Counted from the first letter of the stretch, positions 1-7,683 are shown. The stretch is DNA of 31,740 nucleotides from an uncultured Mollicutes bacterium (GCA_900548675.1 URLJ01000013.1:1-31740); one strand, 5' to 3'. Numbers and translations: made by a program. The notes: generated by a model not told the origin, from the letters alone.

Positions 1-103
1 CTATAGCGAAGTGGACACACCTGTTCCCATGCCGAACACAGAAGTTAAGCACTCCAGCTCCGACGATAGTGGTAACCGCCAAAATAGGACGTTGCCAGCT
101 CCT
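1..103 (+). rRNA. rrf: 5S ribosomal RNA (5' end cut by window edge)
   Basis: The sequence holds the conserved 5S core (CCATGCCGAACACAGAAGTT, 29-48) and the 3' strand of the terminal helix (GTTGCCAGCTCC). About the first eight bases of the mature RNA lie outside the window. A tRNA gene follows within 30 bases, as at the end of many Firmicutes rRNA operons. The exact 3' end (about 101-105) is estimated. Confidence 0.95.
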
Positions 104-131
104 TTCTATTAAATAAAATTTTTTATTAATT

Positions 132-208
132 GCCTCTTTAGCTCAGTCGGTTAGAGCACATGACTGTTAATCATGGTGTCCGCGGTTCAAGTCCGTGAAG
201 AGGCGCCA
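132..208 (+). tRNA. tRNA-Asn (anticodon GTT)
   Basis: A 77-base cloverleaf with acceptor arms GCCTCTT (132-138) and AAGAGGC (198-204), discriminator G and an encoded CCA end (206-208). The D-arm sequence is AGCTCAGTCGGTTAGAGC and the T-loop is GGTTCAAGTCC. The anticodon stem CATGA/TCATG encloses the loop CTGTTAA with anticodon GTT at 166-168, which reads Asn codons AAC and AAU. It is probably co-transcribed with the rRNA operon. Confidence 0.96.
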
Positions 209-218
209 TTTTTATTTT

Positions 219-242
219 AAAACCTGCATAGCAGGTTTTTTT
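219..242 (+). terminator. Rho-independent terminator of the rRNA/tRNA operon
   Basis: Inverted repeat AAAACCTGC (219-227), loop ATA, GCAGGTTTT (231-239), running into a T tract. It lies just after tRNA-Asn and closes the stable-RNA operon. Confidence 0.9.
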
Positions 243-271
243 GTTATTATTAAGCGAAAAAGTTAAAAATA

Positions 272-294
272 TGATAAAATAAAACGATTTTTAA
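272..294 (+). promoter_or_regulatory. Extended -10 promoter and start-site motif for the PfkB-family kinase
   Basis: TGATAAAAT (272-280) fits an extended -10 element (TGn-TAAAAT); no good -35 box is visible at the usual distance. ACGATTTTTAA at 284-294 covers the expected transcription start. The same 11-mer recurs at the same place before the next gene (1275-1285), which hints at shared control or shared initial transcribed sequence. Confidence 0.55.
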
Positions 295-316
295 AATATA
301 ATAAAGGGTGTATGCT

Positions 317-1228
317 ATGAAAAAAGTTTTAGTGATAGGGCTTAGTGGTAAATCATTATTTTTTGAATTACCATATTTCCCAAGAATAGGTGAAACCATA
401 ACTTCGAATTATTTTCATGTGGAGTATGGTGGTAAAGGTTTCAATCAAGCTTTAGCTATTGCGAGAATGGGCTTAAAGTGTGATTTTATTACCAAATTAG
501 GAAAAGATGATATTGCAGAAAAGTGCGTAAAAATAATGAATGATTATGATATAACCTCTCATATTATTTACAGCGCTAATAAATCTAGTGCTGTAGCGGC
601 TATTTTAACAACTATTAATGGTGAGAATGAAGTTATTTTGCATCCTGGTGCAAGTGATGAAATTCTGTTTGAAGAAATAATTAAATACGAAGAAGTGTTT
701 AAAAATACAGATTATGTCCTGCTTCAACAAGAAATACCTTTATTAACATTAGAAAAAATAATAGATCTTGCTTCAAAGTATAAGACTAAAATAATCTTAA
801 ACCCTGCTCCTGCAAGATATAAATTGTCAGATTTATATTTAAACAAAATATATTTATTGACACCTAATGAGAATGAATTTAGAGATATGTTTGAAATACC
901 TACTTTTATCAAAACCACTCAATTAGGAGAGTACTACTGCCAAAAGTATAAGAATTCTAGTCTAAAAATAATTGTAACACTAGGCGAAAAAGGTGCTTTA
1001 ATAATTGAAAATGATAGCTTTTACTTTATTGATGCTGAAAAAGTTGTCGCAGTTGATAGTACAGGTGCAGGCGATGTTTTTAATGGTATCCTCACAGCTA
1101 TGTTAGCTAAAAATTATTCATTATTTGATGCTGTCAAACTTGCTAATAAAGGTGCAGCATTAAGTGTAACAAAGAAATATGTTATTGATGCTATTCCAAC
1201 ATTTGATAATCTAATAACGAAAAAATAA
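317..1228 (+). CDS. PfkB-family carbohydrate kinase (ribokinase-like)
   Basis: 303-aa ATP-dependent sugar or nucleoside kinase of the PfkB/ribokinase family, expected in the cytosol. The N-terminal family signature is visible as GGKGFNQA (ribokinase has GGKGANQA). NPAPA and TPNENE lie mid-protein. The C-terminal signature DSTGAGDVFNG contains the catalytic-base Asp and the anion hole. The length is normal for ribokinase (about 300 aa). I chose ATG 317 because AAAGGG (303-308) sits eight bases upstream; an in-frame GTG at 308 would add three residues but overlaps that ribosome binding site. The substrate cannot be set from sequence: ribose fits best, but fructose-type sugars or nucleosides remain possible. 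The next gene encodes a sugar-phosphate-binding SIS protein, so a link to sugar salvage is plausible (inference). Confidence 0.85.
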   Translation: MKKVLVIGLSGKSLFFELPYFPRIGETITSNYFHVEYGGKGFNQALAIARMGLKCDFITKLGKDDIAEKCVKIMNDYDITSHIIYSANKSSAVAAILTTINGENEVILHPGASDEILFEEIIKYEEVFKNTDYVLLQQEIPLLTLEKIIDLASKYKTKIILNPAPARYKLSDLYLNKIYLLTPNENEFRDMFEIPTFIKTTQLGEYYCQKYKNSSLKIIVTLGEKGALIIENDSFYFIDAEKVVAVDSTGAGDVFNGILTAMLAKNYSLFDAVKLANKGAALSVTKKYVIDAIPTFDNLITKK

Positions 1229-1241
1229 GTGGTTGTATGAT

Positions 1242-1285
1242 TTGATAAAAAAATACAATTATGATATAATAATAACGATTTTTAA
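1242..1285 (+). promoter_or_regulatory. SigA-type promoter of the MurQ-like gene
   Basis: -35 TTGATA (1242-1247), 17-bp spacer, extended -10 TGATATAAT (1262-1270). The expected start falls in ACGATTTTTAA (1275-1285), the 11-mer also found before the upstream kinase. The two genes therefore seem to be transcribed separately with similar start regions. Confidence 0.75.
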
Positions 1286-1307
1286 TAAATTATAAGGAGA
1301 TATTATT

Positions 1308-3140
1308 GTGATTTACAAAACAATTACTAATTACAAAGATGCTAGTAAGGATTTTTTAGAAAATGAAAAACAATTTCATTTAGGTGTTATTCCAACTGAA
1401 CAATCTAATCCTTTAACTAAGAACCTTAGCGCTACTATTGCTAAAGACACTGCAAAAGGTATTAAAATGATTTTTTCTGCAGATAAATATATAGCTAAGA
1501 AAGCTCGCGAACAATTCAACACACCAGAATTTGCAGCATTTGTAGATGATATTAAACGCTGTATGGATGAAAGAAAAAAAGTTGTTTTCTCAAGCGTAGG
1601 TGCTTCAGGCAGAATGGCAATTCAAATGGATGGTGCTTGGCGTTCATTTTGGCAAGGACTCGTTGATAAAATTCCTGCACATCGTTTTGAATTTTTAGAA
1701 ATGGCCGAAGTTGTTAGTAGTTTTACAACGGGTGGTGATCGTGCTTTAGTACGTTCTGTTGAAAATTTTGAAGATTATATGACATTTGGTGCTCGTCAAG
1801 TTGATGAAGCTGAAATGGGCCCTGGTGATGTACTAGTTGCTTTATCAGAATGTGGTTTATCAGCAAGTATTAATGGTTCGGCTGTACGTGGATACGAACT
1901 AGGCGTTAGAACTTATTATTTATTCTGTAACCCTGAAAAAATCTTAAGAAAACATCTTGATCGTGCACGCGCCGTATTTGAATGCTTAGATGAATATGAA
2001 AAAAATAAGAAAAAGGGTATTGATAATGGAAAATACATTGTTAAAATACCTCTATTTGTAGGAAATATGGCTGTTTCAGGCTCTACAAGAATGCAAGTTA
2101 CAACTGTTGAATTATTAGTTGCAGGTGCAGCCCTTGAAGTAGCAGCAAACAGATGGTTACAAGAAAACTTAACTGAACAAGAATTGTCAGTTATAGGAAA
2201 ACAAGTATTAACTCTTGATGAATACGCTGATGCATTTGAATCTTTAAATAAACAATTATCTAGCGGCAAAGCTCTTAAAGGCTTAGCACAAGCAGTTGAT
2301 TTTGAAGTAAATACTTATAATAATAAGGGTTTAGTTACTTATATCACTCATGATTATTTACTTGATATTATGACTGATACAACTGAACGTCAACCTACTT
2401 TTACTTTGCCTCCTTTCAGAAAATTTGCTGATCATGAAAGTGAAGTATCATGGGCTTACATAAAAGATCCTCTATATCCTAATGAAGTAGCATGGCAACA
2501 AGTATTTAGACGCCCTATTAAAGGTCTTGAATGGACAAAAGAAGATTATATTGAGATGAAAGCAAGCGAAGACATCGTTAATAATCCTCCAAAAGTTAGT
2601 GGCGATGAAGTATTAGAATATGTAATTGGTAATGAAGATGACCCTTCAAGATATTCTAGACCTTGTTCACAATTAGTTTTAATCGATGTAAATGGTTCTG
2701 CAACAAAAGAAGTTGTTGAATGGTATAAAAAAGAACTTACAAAATATTCAGGTGGTATAGTTGTAAGATTTGGTCAAATCTCAACTGAAAAGATTTCTAA
2801 AGATGAAATTAGAATACCAGTTGAACTTCCTAGAACATGCACTGACATTCTATATCACTTACTAGTAAAGGTTGCTTTTAATGCTTTAAGTACAGGAACA
2901 ATGGCTAAAATGGGTCGTGTATTTGGTAACTGGATGGTACAAGTTTTACCAACTAATAAAAAATTAATAGACCGCAGTACTCGTATTATTGCAAGTCTTG
3001 CAAATATCCCATATGAAAAAGCTAATGAAGAATTCTTCTATTCTTACTATAATCGTAAACCTGAAGATGAATATCGTGAATCTTATGTTGTGGAAACATT
3101 AACAAGATTAGGCTTTGATCCTACTAAAGATATTAAATAG
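1308..3140 (+). CDS. MurQ/GKRP-like double-SIS sugar-phosphate-binding protein
   Basis: 610-aa cytosolic protein related to N-acetylmuramic acid 6-phosphate etherase (MurQ) and the glucokinase regulatory protein (GKRP). It starts with GTG, eight bases after AAGGAG. Near the N-terminus TEQSNPLT (30-37) matches the MurQ TExxNPxT region. VGASGRMAI (97-105) is the SIS phosphate loop, and VSGSTRM (256-262) matches the MurQ VTGSSRM motif. ALSTGTMAKMGRVFGNWMV, in roughly the last hundred residues, matches the MurQ C-terminal signature. MurQ is only about 300 aa; here some 240 residues lie between those last two motifs, giving a length like GKRP. By eye, MurQ catalytic Glu83 (E. coli numbering) aligns with Ala110, while Glu114 seems kept as Glu155. 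True etherase activity is therefore doubtful; a GKRP-like regulator or an enzyme on another sugar phosphate is possible. Confidence 0.75.
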   Translation: MIYKTITNYKDASKDFLENEKQFHLGVIPTEQSNPLTKNLSATIAKDTAKGIKMIFSADKYIAKKAREQFNTPEFAAFVDDIKRCMDERKKVVFSSVGASGRMAIQMDGAWRSFWQGLVDKIPAHRFEFLEMAEVVSSFTTGGDRALVRSVENFEDYMTFGARQVDEAEMGPGDVLVALSECGLSASINGSAVRGYELGVRTYYLFCNPEKILRKHLDRARAVFECLDEYEKNKKKGIDNGKYIVKIPLFVGNMAVSGSTRMQVTTVELLVAGAALEVAANRWLQENLTEQELSVIGKQVLTLDEYADAFESLNKQLSSGKALKGLAQAVDFEVNTYNNKGLVTYITHDYLLDIMTDTTERQPTFTLPPFRKFADHESEVSWAYIKDPLYPNEVAWQQVFRRPIKGLEWTKEDYIEMKASEDIVNNPPKVSGDEVLEYVIGNEDDPSRYSRPCSQLVLIDVNGSATKEVVEWYKKELTKYSGGIVVRFGQISTEKISKDEIRIPVELPRTCTDILYHLLVKVAFNALSTGTMAKMGRVFGNWMVQVLPTNKKLIDRSTRIIASLANIPYEKANEEFFYSYYNRKPEDEYRESYVVETLTRLGFDPTKDIK

Positions 3141-3153
3141 TATCAATTAAATG

Positions 3154-3220
3154 AAACTCTTAGATCTGGACTGATGTCTGTCTTTATAAAGACATCACAT
3201 CCTTTTCTAAGAGTTTTTTA
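3154..3220 (+). terminator. Terminator of the MurQ-like gene (two-tier hairpin)
   Basis: Outer arms AAACTCTTAGA (3154-3164) and TCTAAGAGTTT (3206-3216) are followed by a T run. An inner perfect stem, GATGTCT with AGACATC, lies inside, with GGA/TCC pairs between the tiers. This is longer than a typical intrinsic terminator. Confidence 0.85.
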
Positions 3221-3251
3221 TTAAAAAAATAAAAAAATTTTGAAAAAAGTA

Positions 3252-3310
3252 TTGACAAAAATAGAAAAAATTGCTATAATATATTAGCACTCTAAGAAGA
3301 GGAGTGATAA
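3252..3310 (+). promoter_or_regulatory. clpB promoter with CIRCE (HrcA) operator
   Basis: -35 TTGACA (3252-3257), 17-bp spacer, -10 TATAAT (3275-3280): a perfect SigA consensus. It is followed by TTAGCACTC (3284-3292), nine bases, then GAGTGATAA (3302-3310). This is the CIRCE inverted repeat with one mismatch in the right arm (consensus GAGTGCTAA). The operator overlaps the expected start site, so HrcA repression and heat induction are expected. hrcA is not in the window. Confidence 0.93.
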
Positions 3311-3326
3311 AGAGAGGTGAAAAACT

Positions 3327-5444
3327 ATGGAAATGCAAGATTATTCACAAGATGAAAAAATATTAGAAAAATTTGGACGCGATGTTACTGATGCAGTACG
3401 TGCTGGAAAAATTGACCCTGTAATAGGTAGAGAAGAAGAAATACTACGAATTATTAAAATTCTTGCAAGAAAAACCAAGAATAATCCTATCTTAATTGGT
3501 GCGCCAGGTGTTGGTAAAACAGCTATTATTGAAGGCCTTGCCACAAGAATAGTGAAGGATGATGTTCCAAGTAGCCTAAAAAAATGTCACATTTATGAAC
3601 TTGATATGGGAGCTCTTGTTGCAGGTGCTAAATATCGTGGTGAATTTGAGGAACGTTTAAAAGCAGTTTTAAAGAAAATTGCTGACAGCAATGGTGAAAT
3701 TATCCTATTTATTGATGAAATACATTTAATTGTAGGAGCAGGTGCATCAGAAGGTGCTCTTGATGCAGGTAATATGTTAAAACCTATGCTTGCAAGAGGA
3801 GAACTTCACTGCATTGGCGCTACAACGTTAAATGAATACCGTAAATATATTGAAAAAGATAGTGCTCTTGAAAGACGTTTTCAAAAAGTGCTAATTAATG
3901 AACCTACGGTTGAGGATACAATCAGTATATTAAGAGGCTTAAAAGAACGTTTTGAGCTACATCATGGTGTTAGAATTAGTGATGCCGCAATTATCGCAAG
4001 TGCTACTTTATCTGCACGTTATATTACTGATCGTTTCTTACCCGATAAAGCAGTCGATTTAATAGATGAAGCTTGTGCTTCGATAAGAACTGAACTTGAT
4101 TCAATGCCTAATGAATTAGACACATTAAAACGTCATATCATGCAGTTAGAAATTGAAAAGTCTGCATTAAAGAAGGAAACAGATGCCGCTAGTGTTGAAA
4201 GACTAAAAAAATTAGAGGAAGAGCTTCTTAAATCTCAAAAAGAAGAAGAAGAAATGACCCAAAAATGGTTAAATGAAAAAGCTGAGATTGAGAAAACTAA
4301 AGAAAAACAAAAACAACTAGAAAAAGCTCGCGCTGATTTTGATAAAGCAATTAACAACGGCGACTATGAAAATGCTGCTAAACTTCAATATAGCGTAATT
4401 CCTAATCTTGAAAAAGAATTAGCTCTTTACAAGGACCAAGTAGAAAATGATAAAATGATATCTGAAGTAGTAACTGAAAATGATATAGCTAGTATAATTT
4501 CTAAAGCAACGGGTATACCTATTAGTAAGTTAGTTAAAGGTGAAAGTGAAAAATTATTGTCTTTAAAAGATACTATGGCAACACGTGTTATAGGACAAGA
4601 CGAGGCTTTAAACCTTGTGAGTGATGCTATTATTCGTCAAAGAGCAGGTATAAAAGATGAAAATCGTCCTATTGGTTCATTCTTGTTTTTAGGCCCAACA
4701 GGTGTTGGTAAAACAGAAGTTTGTAAGAGTTTGGCAGAGGCTCTATTTGATAGTGAATCTCATATAGTACGTTTTGATATGAGTGAATATATGGAACCAC
4801 ATTCTGTCGCTCGTTTGATAGGTGCGCCTCCTGGATATGTAGGATATGATGAAGGCGGACAATTAACAGAAGCTGTTCGTAGAAAACCTTATTCAATCGT
4901 ATTATTTGATGAAATAGAAAAAGCCCATCGTGATATCTTTAATGTGTTATTACAAATTCTTGATGATGGACGTATAACTGATGGTCAAGGTAGAACTGTT
5001 GACTTCAAAAATACAATAATCATTATGACTTCTAACATAGGTAGTGAATATTTGCTTGATGGGGTAAACGACGATTCAAGAAAGAAAGTAATGGAACTTG
5101 TTAAAGCAAGCTTTAAACCAGAATTTTTAAATCGTATTGATGAAATTATCTTATTTAATCCATTATCAAAGGATGTACAATGTAAGATTGTTGAAAAGAT
5201 GTTAAGAGATTTATCGCAACGTCTTGAAAAAAATAACATCAGAGTAGAATTTACTGATAATTTAAAACAATATGTTTTAGATAATAGTTATAACACGACT
5301 TATGGAGCAAGACCAATTAAACGTTTTATCCAAAAAAATATTGAAACTCTTCTTGCAAAAAGTATTATTTCTTCCGAAATTGTACCATACAAACATTATC
5401 TTGTTGATTTTGTTGATGGAAATATATCTATCAAAAATGCATAA
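3327..5444 (+). CDS. clpB: ClpB-type AAA+ disaggregase lacking the N-terminal domain
   Basis: 705-aa Hsp100 chaperone that threads and rescues aggregated proteins with DnaK. The first AAA+ module has Walker A GAPGVGKT (58-65) and Walker B ILFIDEIH. Then comes a long Glu/Lys-rich coiled coil, roughly residues 250-380. The text LQYSVIPNLEKEL at its end is typical of the ClpB middle domain and separates it from ClpC and ClpE. The second module has GPTGVGKTE and the sensor region TYGARPIKR. Full ClpB is about 860 aa. Here the N-terminal Clp_N repeats are absent and the protein begins just before the first AAA+ module, like the internal-start short form of E. coli ClpB and the ClpB of several Mollicutes. 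AGAGAGGTG (3311-3319) supports ATG 3327, and the promoter and CIRCE site sit immediately upstream, so the short form looks native, not a broken gene. Confidence 0.93.
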   Translation: MEMQDYSQDEKILEKFGRDVTDAVRAGKIDPVIGREEEILRIIKILARKTKNNPILIGAPGVGKTAIIEGLATRIVKDDVPSSLKKCHIYELDMGALVAGAKYRGEFEERLKAVLKKIADSNGEIILFIDEIHLIVGAGASEGALDAGNMLKPMLARGELHCIGATTLNEYRKYIEKDSALERRFQKVLINEPTVEDTISILRGLKERFELHHGVRISDAAIIASATLSARYITDRFLPDKAVDLIDEACASIRTELDSMPNELDTLKRHIMQLEIEKSALKKETDAASVERLKKLEEELLKSQKEEEEMTQKWLNEKAEIEKTKEKQKQLEKARADFDKAINNGDYENAAKLQYSVIPNLEKELALYKDQVENDKMISEVVTENDIASIISKATGIPISKLVKGESEKLLSLKDTMATRVIGQDEALNLVSDAIIRQRAGIKDENRPIGSFLFLGPTGVGKTEVCKSLAEALFDSESHIVRFDMSEYMEPHSVARLIGAPPGYVGYDEGGQLTEAVRRKPYSIVLFDEIEKAHRDIFNVLLQILDDGRITDGQGRTVDFKNTIIIMTSNIGSEYLLDGVNDDSRKKVMELVKASFKPEFLNRIDEIILFNPLSKDVQCKIVEKMLRDLSQRLEKNNIRVEFTDNLKQYVLDNSYNTTYGARPIKRFIQKNIETLLAKSIISSEIVPYKHYLVDFVDGNISIKNA

Positions 5445-5448
5445 AAAA

Positions 5449-5476
5449 AAGCCCGTTTTGATTTCAAAACGGGCTT
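5449..5476. terminator. Bidirectional terminator between clpB and ispG
   Basis: A hairpin of GCCCGTTTTG and CAAAACGGGC flanked by A and T tracts. The minus-strand side ends in a run of eight T, so it is strongest for ispG. It overlaps the ispG stop codon and begins a few bases after the clpB stop. Confidence 0.9.
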
Positions 5477-6506
5477 ATAAATTTTCTATTTCTTCTATTA
5501 AGATGTCTTTAATTTTGCTTTCATCAACAGTTTTTATAATTTTACCTTTTTTAAAAATCATTATTTTACCTTTGTTTCCGGCTATACCGATATCGGCATC
5601 TTTAGCTTCACCAGGCCCATTTACAACACAACCCATAATGGCTATTTTGACGTTTTTTTTGATATTTCTAATTAAAGGGCCTAATTCCTCAATTATCCTT
5701 AACATATCGTAACTGGTTCTACCACATGTTGGACAACTTATAAGTGTTGCGCCTGGTATCTTGTTGTGCATTTTTAGAATTTCTTCTGCAACTTCAATTT
5801 CTTTTTCTGGAGGAGCACTTAGTGATACTCTTATGGTATCTCCTATTCCTTTACTAATCAAAGTTCCGAGGACATAGCTTGAGCGTACTGTACCACTAAT
5901 TATATCACCTGCTTCAGTTAAACCTATATGAAGAGGATAATCATATTTGTTAAAGCAGCGCTCATTGGCGGTAATCGTTAGAAGAGGATCTGACATTTTA
6001 ATACTAATACAGAAATTGTAAAAGTCCCAACTTTCAAACATCTTAATATAATGGTCAACCGTTTCTAAAATAGCGTCAACTTCGGTCTTTTTATTTACAA
6101 TTTTTGAAATAGAACCACTGTTAAATCCTATTCTGATTGGAATGTTTTTTGATTTTGCTGCTTCAATTATTGCATGTAGTCCTTCGATGTCTAAAATATT
6201 TCCAGGGTTGATTCTAATTTTATCGGCTCCAGCCTCTATTGCTGCGATGCCCAATTTATAATCAAAATGAATGTCGCCAACAATTGGGACATTTATGTGC
6301 GGTTTAATAAGACTGATTGCAGCTGCGTCTTCTAAATCTTCAATTGCGACACGAACAATTTCAGCGCCTATTTTAGAAAGATTGTTTATAGCTGTGATCG
6401 TTTCACTTATATTTTTAGGTTTGGTTGTTGTCATACTTTGAATTACAATGGGATGATTAGGTCCGATTATGACATTGCCAACTTTTATTGTTCTAGTATG
6501 TTTCAT
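5475..6506 (-). CDS. ispG: 4-hydroxy-3-methylbut-2-enyl diphosphate synthase (IspG/GcpE)
   Basis: 343-aa iron-sulfur enzyme of the non-mevalonate (MEP) isoprenoid pathway that converts methylerythritol cyclodiphosphate to HMBPP. A TIM-barrel N-terminal part includes IVIQSMTTT and VRVAIED. The C-terminal 4Fe-4S region shows SCPTCGRTSYD and MGCVVNGPGEA. The three cluster cysteines are about C258, C261 and C293, and the conserved Glu is about E300. The length fits the short bacterial form. A GGAGG site lies just before ATG 6506. A terminator separates it from the HTH gene upstream, so it may need its own promoter or read-through. Other MEP genes are not in the window, but the enzyme implies that this organism makes isoprenoids by the MEP route. 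Confidence 0.96.
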   Translation of the reverse strand: MKHTRTIKVGNVIIGPNHPIVIQSMTTTKPKNISETITAINNLSKIGAEIVRVAIEDLEDAAAISLIKPHINVPIVGDIHFDYKLGIAAIEAGADKIRINPGNILDIEGLHAIIEAAKSKNIPIRIGFNSGSISKIVNKKTEVDAILETVDHYIKMFESWDFYNFCISIKMSDPLLTITANERCFNKYDYPLHIGLTEAGDIISGTVRSSYVLGTLISKGIGDTIRVSLSAPPEKEIEVAEEILKMHNKIPGATLISCPTCGRTSYDMLRIIEELGPLIRNIKKNVKIAIMGCVVNGPGEAKDADIGIAGNKGKIMIFKKGKIIKTVDESKIKDILIEEIENL

Positions 6507-6518
6507 AAAACCTCCATA

Positions 6519-6557
6519 AGAAAAAATCGAAAATTATGTGTAATTTAATTTTCGATT
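6519..6557 (-). terminator. Terminator of the HTH/H1-tail gene
   Basis: On the minus strand, AATCGAAAATTA pairs with TAATTTTCGATT (arms 6546-6557 and 6525-6536) and is followed by a run of T. It lies between the HTH gene stop and the ispG ribosome binding site. The 12-bp arms are AT-rich. Confidence 0.8.
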
Positions 6558-6565
6558 AATTATAT

Positions 6566-7138
6566 TTATTTAGTTGCTTTTTTAGTAGTAACTTTAGAAG
6601 CAGCGGCTTTTTTTGTGGCAGCTTTTTTAGTGGTATCTTTTACATTTTGAGTAGATTGAGTAGTTTCTTCTACTAGAACAACCTTACGTTTTTTAGTTTT
6701 TCTTTGAGGGCTTCTAATTCTGCCACGGCGAAGAAAATTATAAATAGTACTACGTGAAGCTTCAATACCATATTCATCTTGAACTAATCTCGCAAAAGCA
6801 CTAAAATTCATACCACGATATTCCTTTCGATAAAGTTTACAAACGAAAGTGCTTATTTCAGAATCATAGGTATTATAGGGCTTGTAATTTTTGTTCTTAT
6901 GAATTACGCCATCAACACCTTCATTCAAAACTTGTCGTTTCAAATTTCTTACTTGTCTTGGTGTTAAATTAAGTTTTTTTGCAGCCTCGGTTCCATTATA
7001 TTGTCCTTCAATTAGGCGATTAATAACACGTAATTTTTTTCTTTCTATTTTCGAAAGTTTCTTTTTAGGTTTGTTCTGCGCTGCATCATCACTTTGTGCT
7101 TGAACGATATTATTATTGGTACTAGTATTGTTATTCAT
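6566..7138 (-). CDS. Transposase-type double HTH DNA-binding protein with histone H1-like tail
   Basis: 190-aa predicted DNA-binding protein of unknown function. Residues 1-12 are Asn/Thr-rich and 23-35 are basic. Residues about 36-80 form a helix-turn-helix (GTEAAKKLNLTPRQVRNLKR) like that opening ISNCY/IS1202-type transposases. Residues about 95-140 form a second HTH-like unit (FARLVQDEYGIEASRSTIYN) matching the second N-terminal domain of those transposases. The DDE catalytic domain is absent. In its place, residues 145-190 are Lys/Ala/Thr-rich with TTKKAATKKAAA-type repeats, like histone H1 and bacterial H1-like proteins. The gene has a good ribosome binding site (AGAGAGG on the minus strand), a promoter and a terminator, so it looks functional. 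I infer a domesticated transposase fragment acting as a nucleoid or regulatory protein; this is unproven. Confidence 0.72.
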   Translation of the reverse strand: MNNNTSTNNNIVQAQSDDAAQNKPKKKLSKIERKKLRVINRLIEGQYNGTEAAKKLNLTPRQVRNLKRQVLNEGVDGVIHKNKNYKPYNTYDSEISTFVCKLYRKEYRGMNFSAFARLVQDEYGIEASRSTIYNFLRRGRIRSPQRKTKKRKVVLVEETTQSTQNVKDTTKKAATKKAAASKVTTKKATK

Positions 7139-7162
7139 ATATAACCTCTCTTAAGTATTTAT

Positions 7163-7191
7163 ATAATATCACATTTATTAATAAAAAACAA
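7163..7191 (-). promoter_or_regulatory. Promoter of the HTH/H1-tail gene
   Basis: On the minus strand, -35 TTGTTT (7186-7191), 17-bp spacer, -10 TATTAT (7163-7168). The leader to ATG 7138 is short, about 18 bases, and includes the AGAGAGG ribosome binding site. Confidence 0.6.
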
Positions 7192-7233
7192 CTAAAATGA
7201 TAGGAAAAATTCTTTTATTAACATTAAAAAAAA

Positions 7234-7262
7234 TTTACATTTTTATTAATATAAAGTATATT
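7234..7262 (+). promoter_or_regulatory. Promoter of the cupin gene
   Basis: -35 TTTACA (7234-7239), 17-bp spacer, -10 TATATT (7257-7262). It gives a leader of about 58 bases before the cupin start and diverges from the HTH gene promoter. Confidence 0.5.
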
Positions 7263-7326
7263 TTAAACTTTTTTGATAACAACATCTTAAAATACTTTTG
7301 TATGATTGAAAAAATAGGAGTTGAAT

Positions 7327-7659
7327 GTGCAAGAAATTATGAAAAATATTTTCAAGAAAGAAGTTCTTAAACTAAAAGATCAAATTAATTATCAAGATGG
7401 TCAAGTTGTGAGTAAAATATTAATTCAAAATAATAAAGTAAGTATAACAATCTTTTCTTTTGAAAAAGGTGAAGAAATTAGCACACATAAATCAGATGGT
7501 GATGCTATGGTTACTGTTTTGGATGGTGTTGGTAAAATTACAATTGATGATACTGTTTACACATTAAAAGAAGGTGAAACAATTATAATGCCAGCAGGTC
7601 ACCCACACGCAGTAGAAGGATTGGAAAGATTTAAGATGTTACTTGTTGTTACATTTTAA
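7327..7659 (+). CDS. Small single-domain cupin protein
   Basis: 110-aa cytosolic beta-barrel of the cupin superfamily. The first cupin motif appears as GEEISTHKSDGDAMVTVLDG and the second as LKEGETIIMPAGHPHAV. The His residues in HKS and in GHPHAV, with an acidic residue between, are candidate metal ligands, although the first motif has fewer His than usual. I prefer GTG 7327, six bases after AGGAG (7316-7320). An in-frame TTG at 7321 abuts that site and is less likely. The gene stands alone between a divergent HTH gene and the rluA-like operon. Function is unknown; such small cupins can be isomerases, dioxygenases or simple binding proteins. Confidence 0.8.
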   Translation: MQEIMKNIFKKEVLKLKDQINYQDGQVVSKILIQNNKVSITIFSFEKGEEISTHKSDGDAMVTVLDGVGKITIDDTVYTLKEGETIIMPAGHPHAVEGLERFKMLLVVTF

Positions 7660-7683
7660 TTTAAAATATTAAAGTGAAATTAT

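Noticed and set aside
5302..5712. A 136-codon plus-strand frame overlapping the clpB end and running antisense to ispG
   Set aside because: It crosses the shared terminator, has no ribosome binding site, and both strands are already explained by two strongly conserved genes.
6566..7138. Intact insertion sequence around the HTH gene
   Set aside because: No catalytic domain, terminal inverted repeats or target-site duplication could be found. The nearby 12-bp inverted repeat (6525-6557) is a terminator.
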